Source: Streptomyces atratus | GTDB lineage: Bacteria > Actinomycetota > Actinomycetes > Streptomycetales > Streptomycetaceae | Assembly (NCBI RefSeq): GCF_900119365.1 | Contig: NZ_FPJO01000010.1 | Span: forward strand, 149,806-213,805 | Direction of reading: 5' to 3' | Length of the DNA: 64,000 bases | Part shown: positions 48,301 through 54,846 of the stretch, piece by piece | How the letters are laid out: each line of letters begins with the position of its first letter | How positions within the stretch are numbered: position 1 is the stretch's first letter | Notes under the pieces: model-generated | What the model was told of the DNA's origin: nothing | What the model saw: the letters and a program-made list of their open reading frames with translations, nothing else | The model's database searches: none | Made by a program: the position numbers and the translations under genes

Positions 48301-49371
48301 CGTCACCCGAACCTGGGCGCCGTGTTCCCCGCCTCCCTGGCGGTGATCCCCACATCGCCCCGGCCGGACTTCCGCGTCTGCGACGGGCCGGCCGACGAGG
48401 TGCTGGCGGCCGACCTCGCCGAGCCGTTCGATCTCGCCCGGGGCCCGCTCTTCCGCCTGACCGTGATCCGGCGCGGCCCCGAGCGTGCCGACCTGGTCCT
48501 GACCAGCCACCACGCGCTCTTTGACGGCTGGTCGGCCCCGCGCATCCTCACCGAGCTGTTCGCCCTCTACACGGCGAGGGTGCGCGGCGAGGCTCCGGAT
48601 CTGCCGGCCCCCGTGCCGTTCGCCGACTACCTGAGCTGGTGCGCCGAGCACGAGCCCGACCTCGGCGCCTGGGCGGCCGAACTCGACGGACTGCCCGAGG
48701 GCGACTACCTGGGCGGCGGCGAACCCGGTCCGGCGTGGCAGGAACCCGAGGTCATCGAGTTCGACGCGGCGCTGGTGGCCGACCTCACGCGCCTCGCCGC
48801 CCGGCGCGGTCTGACCCGGAACACACTGGTGCAGGGCGCGTGGGCGGTGCTGCTCGCGCGGCGGTCCGGCCATGCCGACGTCTGCTTCGGCGCCATGGTC
48901 TCCTGCCGGCCCCCGGAGCTGGAGGGCGTCGAGGAGATCATCGGGCTGCTGGCCAACACCGTGCCGGTCCGGGCACGGCTCGACGGCACCCTCGCCGACA
49001 CCCTCACCGAACTCCAGTGCCGGCAGCGGGCGCTGATCGAGCACCACCACGTGGCCCTGCCCGACCTGGAACGGCTGACCGGGCGGCGCAGGCTGTTCGA
49101 CAGCCTGGTGGTGTTCGAGAACTACCCGGTCGACCCGGACCGGCTCCGTGAACCCGCCCCCGGGCTCACGGTCGTCGCAACCCGCTTCCGGGAGTCCACG
49201 CACCACCCCGTGACCCTGACCGTCATGCCGGACGGGGACGGCTGGACCGGCGTGTTCGCCCACCGGGCCGGCACGGACGCCGACGGGCTCGCCGAGGAAC
49301 TGCTCGACCTGCTCCGCACCCTGGACAAGCACCTCGACAACGACGTGCGCGACCTGCTGGAGGGCCGATGA
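39397..49371 (+). CDS. Siderophore NRPS, C-A-T-E-C-A-T-E-C, no thioesterase
   Basis: A 3324-residue synthetase starting at TTG 39397 with AAGGAG 8 nt upstream. Landmarks: C1 HHLVFDG at 148-154; A1 about 460-940 with HTSGSTGRPKG near 610; T1 Ser989 in LGGDSIT; E1 HHLAMDGVSWRIL from 1160; C2 HHALLDGW from 1611; A2 with YTSGTTGRPKG near 2075; T2 Ser2455 in IGGDSIV; E2 HHLVVDGVSWRIL from 2630; C3 HHALFDGW from 3038 to the end. C1 should join DHB from the free carrier to aa1; both residues are epimerised. By alignment to GrsA, A1 positions 235/239/278/331 read D/D/D/D, hinting at a basic residue such as Arg, Orn or Lys; A2 is unassigned. The last C domain, with no TE after it, must release or transfer the chain. 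Confidence 0.95.
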   Translation: MSPASVPSDGLLALTGAQLGIWNAQRLEPDSPYYVVGDVVEISGSEPVDVDALAEAVRATTEEAETLRLRVYDTPDGPRQAVSGEPVGLPEVIDVSGAADPAAVAQAFVEDERGRAAEACRGMVDRVLCSRTVIKLSDHEVWYTQLGHHLVFDGYTASMLARRTAARYTALVRGTEVPRSTFGRFADLVAADRAYRDSDRCAEDRAYWVERFTPLPDLGDPGDPGAAAGLPGRTLTARAVVTPDETARLRAFADRVGVTWGEALIAGYAAFLHRMLGRTDVVFALPLMCRAGSTELRTPAMAVNVLPLRVTVRAGDDLVELSRRVAAALREMSDHQRYRGEDLPRDLAAPGAGALLHGRGINLKAFDLALDFAGAAGVMRNVAGGPPEDMGLSVLPTRDGGLLLGFEVDARSKDQAAVDGLLSGLRALLSGLTEGLPVGRIALTDDVDRLLSDWCPPVLPGTPVDVPTAFDAMAAADPGRTALVCGDDRLSAAGLACQVHQLARALRARGIGADDVVALALPRSADSVVALLAVLDAGAAFLPLDAAHPPERLRELIDDTRPALVLTAGATDGLPWNTLLAEAAGLSGTPLTADEPAAPRHPEHLAYVIHTSGSTGRPKGVLGRVGGLAALLHHQRSTVVAEAERAAGRRLRAAHTYSFAFDSALDHLVWLLCGHELHVYDTETARDADALLAAYTRDGIDIVDTTPSMASPLVDAGLLDLRPTLLVLGGEATPPALWRRVAESGVTARNMYGPTEATVDSTSARIDGGEPTIGHPLAGTRIYVLDSALQPVPHGTAGELYLAGPHLARGYLGRPGASAERFVADPFGAPGERMYRTGDLARWVPGRGLEYRGRGDGQVEIRGHRVETGEVEAALAAVPGVTAAAAAVRSSRLVGYVVSTSVTGDGARARLAERLPEHMVPGAVVVLDRLPVTPNGKLDRAALPAPALPGGGREPSTERERLLCAVLAEALDAERVGVDDDFYALGGDSITAITVSSRLRAAGLGLRPRDLLARRSFAALAASAELLGETPEPVDDPVGPVPAPPIVHDLLAPHPDVDVVAGYAQWTALRVDGLDHDDLVTGVQAVLDHHDALRLRAADGLETLPRGLVRAVVGEVHGEDVTALARRLAGELDPRSGDLLRAALLRTDDDTSDRLVVVVHHLAMDGVSWRILLPDLHTACTGGTLEPVGASWRRHALLLAGQGESGARRGELDHWRTALDSASRLGARPLDRTRDTVATAHRSVTVASAEATEALLTTLPAAYRAGVDEVLLAALVLALRGWGLRGDAVTVSMEGHGREHLDLSRTVGWFTSEYPVRVPASDDVGQALRAAKEARRAVPDGGVGYGVLRHLDPEAGSELAATPPPDVLLNYLGRFAPLTGTGWRLPEHDAFSVIEPDAKALEQVLALNCFVHEEDEPRLAVEWTAATGVLGTDAVQALQQSWAAALDALAAHALHTPGGLTPSDLPLVDLDQTAIDVLERTGRIADVLPATPLQVGLSFHTLVRDDHDTDVYVVQAVTTLAGELAPARMAEAARELLRRHPALRVYLGTAGDDVVQVVPADVALDWREDDRFPEAARADLERPFDPARPPLIRFLLSRVGPAEHKLVITNHHALLDGWSMPLVGRTLLAIYAELSGGPAAPAAPPLSEYFRWLAGRDREASLAAWLDALAGVDDATRLAPASTGTGVERPGRESVALGRAFSDRLRAFARERGVTLTTVLQTAWGLLLGRLTGRRDVVFGCPVSGRPAEVDGVESMIGQLGTTVPVRVRHTQDQTALDLMAQVHAESVLLAEHHHVGLPEIQRAVGIGELFDTMLVMENFPLSSRKRTPLAPGLDLAGVDITDATHYALTVIVIPDEEITIGLGYQPRAFAAATVRDYGRWLRNLLREIVDDPARPAIRLPALDADERARMLRTGTDVVPARARGHWLEEFAAWVRRKPGGEALVCRDRSLSYGELDRRANRLARALIARGVRPQDPVAVLLGRDVEMTVALFGVAKAGAVYVPMDASYPRERLAHMFDDIAPAAAVTTGAELPVDREIPVLRLDDPATLASVPDTDPAEARAGLTEDALAYVIYTSGTTGRPKGVGVTHRGVPDLIALQEEVVGVTEHDRYLHFASTGFDVAFWQTMVPLLSGGTSVIAPEEVRVPGDELLDYIVEHRVTGVNLLPSFLAAMPDDRTVDPDVLFVVGAERLDPELARRWGRGRRALFNAYGPTEVTINSTTWHYDPDDAGPLPIGRPDPNVRAYVLDGGLQPVGVGVTGELYLGGPSLARGYLGRPALTAAGFVADPFGPPGERMYRTGDLVRWRPDGQLVFLGRADHQVKVRGFRVEPGEIESALTGHPDVRACAVIMREGRLVGYVVPTDDADLDLARLRAYLAGELPDHMVPTAFVPIDRLPLSPGGKLDSAALPAPGTAVTARREPVTEAEAVLLGVFRDVLGTDDIGPDDSFFDIGGDSIVSLQLVSRVRRQGLGLTPRDVFEGATVAGIAARARALDGGEAPAVGDAPLTPVMRDLLRRAGAAADGFCQWVEICVPPGGDETTWQAVLDDLLARHDVLRARLAGDMLHIPPVGAVTGAEVLTRVRAADDLRATVDSGIAAARESMDPRTGPVLRVIWVDAGPDRPGRLVLVAHHLVVDGVSWRILLDDLEHAHSGGSLTRHGQSFLGRARSLRDADRRAELPHWQRMSATPALTRPLDPARDTVATATHHEIALDAESTRALITNLPAAHRTTPDAVLLTALAQAVGAWRGTPEVLVALESHGRPREVDLSQTVGWFTAVHPVRLDAGDDVTVVRERLRAQGDGLGHGILTAAGLLDPVEPEIAWNYLGQYPGAPDRETPWQAPPDADPLGSGGSDAMPLPYSLMVNALVRDDALGVRITWPSALFTAAEVEDLAGHLRTALLRIAAAPEIGPLDRDRPVAGVQPLTPLQEVILRHSRTERPDPYTVQSAFSLAGRLDTDALRAAGDDLLARHPNLGAVFPASLAVIPTSPRPDFRVCDGPADEVLAADLAEPFDLARGPLFRLTVIRRGPERADLVLTSHHALFDGWSAPRILTELFALYTARVRGEAPDLPAPVPFADYLSWCAEHEPDLGAWAAELDGLPEGDYLGGGEPGPAWQEPEVIEFDAALVADLTRLAARRGLTRNTLVQGAWAVLLARRSGHADVCFGAMVSCRPPELEGVEEIIGLLANTVPVRARLDGTLADTLTELQCRQRALIEHHHVALPDLERLTGRRRLFDSLVVFENYPVDPDRLREPAPGLTVVATRFRESTHHPVTLTVMPDGDGWTGVFAHRAGTDADGLAEELLDLLRTLDKHLDNDVRDLLEGR

Positions 49372-50768
49372 GCCGGAACACCGCGCCACCGGCCGAGCGC
49401 GTGGACAAGCAGTTGCTGAGGACCGCGTTCATTCTGGTGCTCGGCACCTTCATGGCCACACTGGACGCCACGATCGTCAGCGTCGGCATCGACGGCCTGG
49501 CCCACGATTTCGGCGCCTCCGTCGCCGAAATCCAGTGGGTCACCACGGCCTACCTGCTGGCCGTCGTCGCCGCCGTGCCCGCGTCCGGCTGGCTGGCCGA
49601 CCGGTTCGGCGGCCGGCGGACGTGGCTCGTCGCCGTGGGCGTGTTCCTGCTCGGCTCGGCCCTGTGCGCGTCCGCCCGGTCGGTGACCAGCCTGATCGTG
49701 TTCCGGGTGATCCAGGGCCTCGGTGGCGGGCTGCTGCCCGCCACCGGGCAGGCCCTGCTGGCCCGGATCGCGGGCCCCGGCCGCACCGGGCGGGTGATCA
49801 GCGTCGTCGCGGTGGTCCCGCTGCTGTCACCGGTGCTCGGCCCGCTGGCCGGCGGCTCCATCCTCGCGGTGGCGCCATGGCCGTGGCTGTTCCTGGTCAA
49901 CCTGCCGGTCGGCGCCGTCGCGGTCCTGCTCGCCCGCCGCCACGTGCCCGCGGTGCCGCCGTCAACCCGGCGCACGGCATTCGACCTGCGAGGAGCCCTG
50001 CTGCTCTCGCCCGGCCTGGCCGTGCTGGTGTTCGGGCTGACCGAGGTGGCCCACGGCCGCACCCTCCCGGCCACGGCCGGCGTGACCGCGGGGCTGGCGA
50101 TGCTGGCCGGCTTCACCGTGCACGGGCTGCGGACCCGCCGCACACCGCTGGTCGACCCCCGGCTGTTCGCCAGGCCACCCTTCGGGGCCGCCGCCGTCGC
50201 GCTGCTCGTCCTGGGCGCCTCGGTGTTCGGCACGATGTTCCTGCTGCCGCTGTACTTCCAGACCGGCCGCGGCATGTCGGCGTGGGGGGCCGGACTCCTC
50301 CTGGCCCCCCAGGGGCTCGGCGCGGCGGCCGGGTCGGTGCTGGTCAACCGCACCATCGACAAGGTCGCGCCGCGAACCCTCGTGGTCACCGGCATCGTGC
50401 TGATTCTCGCAGGTACGGTTCCGTTCACCCAGCTCGGCCACGAGGTCCCGGACGCTGTGATCGCCCTGGCCCTCGCGGTCCGTGGCGTCGGGATGGCCAT
50501 GGTCGGCGCGCCCGTGATGAACATCGTCTACAGCCGCATCGAACCCGAATACCTCCCGCGCGCGTCCGGAGCGCTCAACCTGCTCAACACCGTGGGCGGT
50601 TCGGTCGGCACCGCTGCCCTCGCCGTGGTCCTGCAGAACCGGCTGTCCGCCCGCGGCCCGGACATCTCCGGGGCGTTCGGCGACACCTTCTGGTGGGTGC
50701 TCGGCTTCTGTCTGCTGGCCGCCGCCGGAGCCACGAGGCTGCCCCGGACCCGGGCCGCGAAGTCATGA
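49368..50768 (+). CDS. DHA2-family MFS transporter, probable siderophore exporter
   Basis: A 466-residue EmrB/QacA-type drug:H+ antiporter with about 14 hydrophobic segments. TFMATLDATIVSVGIDGLA is the typical first helix, WLADRFGGRR the motif-A loop, and PLLSPVLGPLAGGSI the motif-C region. ATG 49368 overlaps the NRPS stop by 4 nt, so it is coupled to the siderophore operon and is best read as the exporter of the finished siderophore. Export of another drug cannot be excluded. Confidence 0.9.
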   Translation: MSRNTAPPAERVDKQLLRTAFILVLGTFMATLDATIVSVGIDGLAHDFGASVAEIQWVTTAYLLAVVAAVPASGWLADRFGGRRTWLVAVGVFLLGSALCASARSVTSLIVFRVIQGLGGGLLPATGQALLARIAGPGRTGRVISVVAVVPLLSPVLGPLAGGSILAVAPWPWLFLVNLPVGAVAVLLARRHVPAVPPSTRRTAFDLRGALLLSPGLAVLVFGLTEVAHGRTLPATAGVTAGLAMLAGFTVHGLRTRRTPLVDPRLFARPPFGAAAVALLVLGASVFGTMFLLPLYFQTGRGMSAWGAGLLLAPQGLGAAAGSVLVNRTIDKVAPRTLVVTGIVLILAGTVPFTQLGHEVPDAVIALALAVRGVGMAMVGAPVMNIVYSRIEPEYLPRASGALNLLNTVGGSVGTAALAVVLQNRLSARGPDISGAFGDTFWWVLGFCLLAAAGATRLPRTRAAKS

Positions 50769-50881
50769 CGTGACCGCCGGACGCCGACCGGTGGTCATGG
50801 GAAACCACGGCTCTGATAGGTTCCGGGCCTTGATCCGCCGGATCGGTCGATCCTGGCAGTGGGACTGGGGGAGGGGGCTCC

Positions 50882-52141
50882 GTGGACCGGGTGCCGTCAT
50901 GGTTGCGCAAGCCGCTGTTCATAGGGGTGCCGCTCGTGCTGGTGGTCACCGGGGCGGTTTTCCTCTCCGGTGCCGACCGGTCGGACGGCAGTGGTCATTC
51001 GGCGGCGAACCGGGCGCAGTTGAAGCGTGCCTGTGCGGGACTGCTGCCGTACGAGGAGCTGCGGGGCCTCGTGCCCGACGACGTGGCGGGCGTGGTGAGC
51101 CAGTACGGCACCGTGCTCGATCCAGATGAGGAGAGCCGCTCCCTGGTGAACTGCTCCGTCGCCTGGCCGGGGCATGGGTCGGTGCGGGTCCGGGCCGTCG
51201 CGCTCGTCTCCCGGATACCGATGACGGTGCGGGCCGAGGACATCCTGCCCGGCGGTGACGACGAGGGGTACGAGGCGCCCGGAGTCACCGGCCGGGTGGA
51301 CAAGCGCGGGCGGACATGGGTGGTGGCGGAGTGCCCCGGCGGGCTGGAGGGACGGGTCCGTGAGGTGTCCGGGATGTATGTGACGGCAGATGTCGATCTG
51401 CCCGTGCCCGGCAAGGGCGAGCAGGCCGAGTACCTCGCCGACTTCCGTACCGCCGTCCAGGTCGCCAACGGGATCACCGCCGCTCAGAAGTGCGGTGGCT
51501 CGCCCCTGAAGATGCCCACCCGGGTCGTCGGGACGTACGAGACCCGTGTCACCACGGACGCGGACGGTGGCGACACGAAGGTCGAGAAGATCGACCCGCC
51601 GGGCCTGGGTGTGAAGAAGTGCCGGGGGCTCGGCGAGCGCGCGGGTTTTCCCGGCAGGTGGACCGTCGCGGGCGATCTGCAGGACTCACGGCTGCTGAGC
51701 GTCTGTGACGCCACCATTCTGGACCGCAAGGACTCGATGGACACCGATCCGACACCGCCCGACGGCGCGGTCGTCGATGTCTCGGCGGCGAGTTGGGCCG
51801 GGCCGCTCGGTGAGTCCGCCAACGGCCAGTACTACCGCACCGGCGACAGCTTCGGCTCCCGCGAAGGGGAGCGCACAAAGGTCATCCGCGACTTGAAGCC
51901 GCACGAACTCGCCCTGTGGGCACGGTCGGAGTGCGCCGCGGGCGCGACGTACCACCGGGTCACCGTCCGCACGGAGACCCGCACCATCAGCTCGCGCACG
52001 CTCAGCGAGGCGGAGCGGACCAGGTTCTCCAAGGACGCCCGTAAGCTGATGGACAGCTACCTCGCCGACCCCGACGGCTGGCCCGGACAGCAGGGGTGCC
52101 ACAGCACCCAGATTCTCGGAGAGGTGGAGGGATGGCGGTGA
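50882..52141 (+). CDS. Membrane-anchored extracytoplasmic protein, unknown function (first of a pair)
   Basis: 419 residues with one N-terminal hydrophobic helix (about 10-29, FIGVPLVLVVTGAVFLSG) and the rest outside the membrane. The exterior part has several cysteines (RACAGLLP, LVNCSVAWPG, AECPGG, AQKCGG, KKCRG, SVCDA, SECAAG, QQGCH) spaced as if in two repeated halves, each starting with a CxGL-type segment. It starts at GTG 50882 after GGGAGGGGG. Its end overlaps the next, similarly built gene by 10 nt. I recognise no domain family. Confidence 0.78.
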   Translation: MDRVPSWLRKPLFIGVPLVLVVTGAVFLSGADRSDGSGHSAANRAQLKRACAGLLPYEELRGLVPDDVAGVVSQYGTVLDPDEESRSLVNCSVAWPGHGSVRVRAVALVSRIPMTVRAEDILPGGDDEGYEAPGVTGRVDKRGRTWVVAECPGGLEGRVREVSGMYVTADVDLPVPGKGEQAEYLADFRTAVQVANGITAAQKCGGSPLKMPTRVVGTYETRVTTDADGGDTKVEKIDPPGLGVKKCRGLGERAGFPGRWTVAGDLQDSRLLSVCDATILDRKDSMDTDPTPPDGAVVDVSAASWAGPLGESANGQYYRTGDSFGSREGERTKVIRDLKPHELALWARSECAAGATYHRVTVRTETRTISSRTLSEAERTRFSKDARKLMDSYLADPDGWPGQQGCHSTQILGEVEGWR

Positions 52142-53235
52142 GGCGGATCGTCCTGCGGGCGGTCGCGGCCGTGGTCGCCGCGGCCGTCGCCGTGGCCGGG
52201 TATCTCCTGGTGCACGGCGACTTCCAGCGCTGGAGCGACGATGCGGCGCTCGACGGAGCCTGCGACGGCCTGCTCGACCGGAACGTGGTGCGAGACGTCC
52301 TCGGTCCGGGAGCCGTCGAGGTCGAGGACGGGACGAGCGGTCCGGGCCTGGTGGGCTGCGAGGTGCACGTCCAGGACGGCGGCACTGCCGAGATCAGCGT
52401 CCTGGACACCACCCACGTCGGACGGAACCAGGACTCCCTGCCTCTGGGGTCGTCGAGTGTGCTCGCCGTACCGGTCGGCCACGGATGGACGGGACTCTTC
52501 GGAGCGGTCCCCGACCGTTTCGGAGCGAGCGACCCCTTCGAGGCCGACGCGGACGAGAAGGCGATCACGAGCCTGGTCCTCGAATGCGCCGGGGGAAACA
52601 GCGCCGACAGCCTGTCCGTCACCGTCGAGACCACCCTCGACAAGTCCGTGGACGACCCGGCTGTACGACCGGAGTTCGCCAGGATCGCCACCTCCACCGC
52701 GGCCAGGGTCTCGAAGGCCCGGCACTGCGGGGCCAGGCTCGGGAATCCCGTCAGCAGCCTCGGCCTGTCGGTGCACGAGGACGAGTACGAGCCGCTCGGC
52801 ACGGCCGACGGAACCTGCGCCGGCATTCCCGCCGCACGCGGCGTGACGATCGCCACCGAGACCGCCCGCGGGGGAGCGCCGCACGAGACGTGCCGGATCG
52901 GCGACGCCGACCGCAGGACACGCTACGTACTCGAAGCGGACTACGGCCCCTATGCGCAGGAGCGGTTGCGCGGCTACGAGGAGGGGTTCTACGAGGACGT
53001 ACCGAACAGCGACACACCCGCGCACCACCGCGACCGCGACGGCCGGACGAGCTGGACGACGGCCAAGTGCGTGGGTGGCCGGGCCCTGTTCACCTTGGAC
53101 CCTGCGAATGGGAAGGGGGAGAGCCGCAGGCCCCCGAGCAGTGACGCGGACCTTGCGTACGAACGTGCCGTACTGAAGGCTTTCGCCGAGCGCTCGGCGA
53201 AAGCCCGTGGGTGCTCCGCCCCGGTCAGCCCGTGA
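52132..53235 (+). CDS. Membrane-anchored extracytoplasmic protein, unknown function (second of a pair)
   Basis: 367 residues with an N-terminal anchor helix (AVAAVVAAAVAVAGYLLVHG) and an exterior domain. GACDGLLDRNVVRDVLG parallels RACAGLLPYEELRGLVP in the preceding protein, and GLVGCEVHV parallels SLVNCSVAW, so the two are distant paralogues from tandem duplication. ATG 52132 is chosen because GGAGG immediately precedes it; the longer frame overlaps its neighbour more. The 3' end contains a 28-base perfect palindrome. The function is unknown. Confidence 0.78.
   Translation: MAVRRIVLRAVAAVVAAAVAVAGYLLVHGDFQRWSDDAALDGACDGLLDRNVVRDVLGPGAVEVEDGTSGPGLVGCEVHVQDGGTAEISVLDTTHVGRNQDSLPLGSSSVLAVPVGHGWTGLFGAVPDRFGASDPFEADADEKAITSLVLECAGGNSADSLSVTVETTLDKSVDDPAVRPEFARIATSTAARVSKARHCGARLGNPVSSLGLSVHEDEYEPLGTADGTCAGIPAARGVTIATETARGGAPHETCRIGDADRRTRYVLEADYGPYAQERLRGYEEGFYEDVPNSDTPAHHRDRDGRTSWTTAKCVGGRALFTLDPANGKGESRRPPSSDADLAYERAVLKAFAERSAKARGCSAPVSP
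53178..53205. repeat. 28-bp perfect palindrome inside a coding 3' end
   Basis: GGCTTTCGCCGAGC is followed directly by its exact reverse complement with no spacer. It encodes KAFAERSAKA near the C-terminus of the preceding protein and lies 28 bases before that gene's stop. In RNA it can fold into a GC-rich hairpin, so it may help terminate or stabilise the 3' end, or be a dimeric protein-binding site. Confidence 0.85.
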
Positions 53236-53264
53236 GGCCGTCCCGGGTGTGGGGCCGTCGCCCC

Positions 53265-53291
53265 GGTCACCGGCCTCAGAGCCCGGTGACC
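53265..53291. terminator. Hairpin at a convergent gene junction
   Basis: GGTCACCGG and CCGGTGACC form a 9-bp stem with a 9-base loop, 30 bases after the plus-strand stop and across the last codons of the minus-strand DUF4139 gene. No U-tract follows, as is common in Streptomyces. A bidirectional terminator is a reasonable reading. Confidence 0.5.
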
Positions 53292-54838
53292 CTGGCGCTC
53301 GCCGACAGCTCGTAGACCAGGGTGACGGTGCGGAAACCGCCGGGCGGCAGAGGCACGTCCCAGCGGACGATGCCCTCGGCGTCGACCGCGTCGGGCGCCG
53401 GGGAGCACGCGTCCTTGCGCAGCCGTATCTCCACCGCCGAGACCTCGGAGACCGGTATCCGCTCCCGCAGGACGACGACCCGCTCGCCGCGCTCCCCGGG
53501 GGCGGAGAACCGGGACAGGTGCAGCCGCACCGTGCGGGTGACCACGGTCCGCTGGGTGAGGGCGGCGGTGTCGCGGGACTCCTCGGCCTGCCGGACCACC
53601 CGGTGGTCGTCGCAGCTGCCGAAGGCCAGCTCGACGGGGGCGCCGGGGGCGGTGAAGTCCAGTGTGCCCCGGCCGCTGAATCCGCCGCCCCGGACCAGAT
53701 CCACGGGACCGGCGAGCAGCGCGTGGCCCGACAGGTTGTCGAACCGCACCACCTGGGTGACCAGCGGCGACAGCTCCGGTGAGCAGGCGTACTCACTGAG
53801 CGCGGCCGTGGTGAACGCGGAGAGCCGCACCCGGTGGGCGCGGCCGTCAGCGGGCACCGAGACCGGCGCGGGCGATCTCAGCACCCGTGCCTCGCCGCCG
53901 TCGTCCACCCCCGGCAGGCCGAGCACCGGGGCCGGGCCGAGGGCCCCGATCTCCTCCTCGCGCAGCTCGACGTCGACCGTGCGGCGCTCCGCCGCGGAGC
54001 GGTCCTTGAGCGTCAGCCGGTCCTCGCCCAGCCGCGGCGGATCGGTGGCCGGCGCCGAGCGGGCCGTCGACAGGGTCAGCCGTACGTCCGACCAGTCCTC
54101 GCCGGTGCGCTGCCAGACCATCGCGTCGGTCTCCAGCGTCAGCGAGTCCCCGTCGAGCACGGCCCGGTAGGCGGGCCGCCACAGCGCACACGGGGTGAGG
54201 TGGCTCAGGCGCAGCCCGACCGGCCCGGCGGCCGCGGCCTCCACGGTCAGCTCGACATGGCCGACCAGCTCGGCGGGCTCCTCCTCGGCGAGCCGCAGGA
54301 CCCGCTGGGCTTCCCCGAGTTCGGCGGCGAGGGCGGTCAGCCGGGCCTCCACGGTGCGGAGTTGCTCGCCGTGCGCGTCGCGCTCGGCGTCCACCCGGTC
54401 CAGTTCCCGGGCCCAGCGGGGCCGTTCGGTCTCCCCGGAGCCGGCGCCCTCGCCGATCTCCCGCAGCAGATCGGCGGCGAGGCGGCCGAGCAGGCCGAGG
54501 CGGGCCCGCAGCCGGTCACGTCGCTGTTCCAGGGCCGGCTGCTCCTCCTCGAGGGCGTGTACGCGCCGGCGCAGGGCGGAGTCGTCGTCGGTGGACCGCT
54601 GCGGGGCGCGCGGCGTCCAGCTGCGGACGATCCGCACGTCGAGAACGGTCGCGGGGTGATCGGCGGTCAGCTCGGCACGGAGGGTCCGGTCGACGGCCAG
54701 TGCGCTGACCGGCCCGAGACGCAGCCGCTGGACCCCGGCCTCCAGGTCGAGCACGACGGCGCGCTCGACCTGGGCGCGATCCTCGAGACATGTGACGGCG
54801 GTGACGGGGAGGGCGATCGGCTTGGGGGCCGTGGACAT
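53276..54838 (-). CDS. DUF4139/DUF4140 (MuiA-like) family protein
   Basis: 520 residues. An N-terminal DUF4140 domain (ITALPVTAVTCLEDRAQVER-like start) is followed by a coiled-coil-prone segment at about 95-190 (RRRVHALEEEQPALEQRRDRL) and then the DUF4139 beta domain with WRPAYRAVLDGDSLTLETDAMVWQRTGEDW. It has no signal peptide or membrane helix. ATG 54838 follows the similar upstream gene by 8 nt, so the two form an operon. The biochemical function of the family is not established. Confidence 0.85.
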   Translation of the reverse strand: MSTAPKPIALPVTAVTCLEDRAQVERAVVLDLEAGVQRLRLGPVSALAVDRTLRAELTADHPATVLDVRIVRSWTPRAPQRSTDDDSALRRRVHALEEEQPALEQRRDRLRARLGLLGRLAADLLREIGEGAGSGETERPRWARELDRVDAERDAHGEQLRTVEARLTALAAELGEAQRVLRLAEEEPAELVGHVELTVEAAAAGPVGLRLSHLTPCALWRPAYRAVLDGDSLTLETDAMVWQRTGEDWSDVRLTLSTARSAPATDPPRLGEDRLTLKDRSAAERRTVDVELREEEIGALGPAPVLGLPGVDDGGEARVLRSPAPVSVPADGRAHRVRLSAFTTAALSEYACSPELSPLVTQVVRFDNLSGHALLAGPVDLVRGGGFSGRGTLDFTAPGAPVELAFGSCDDHRVVRQAEESRDTAALTQRTVVTRTVRLHLSRFSAPGERGERVVVLRERIPVSEVSAVEIRLRKDACSPAPDAVDAEGIVRWDVPLPPGGFRTVTLVYELSASARVTGL

Positions 54839-54846
54839 GGCGTGTG

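Noticed and set aside
39397..49371. Griseobactin/streptobactin-type DHB-Arg-Thr trilactone cluster
   Set aside because: Those need a terminal thioesterase for cyclotrimerisation and lack two E domains; here the enzyme ends in a C domain.
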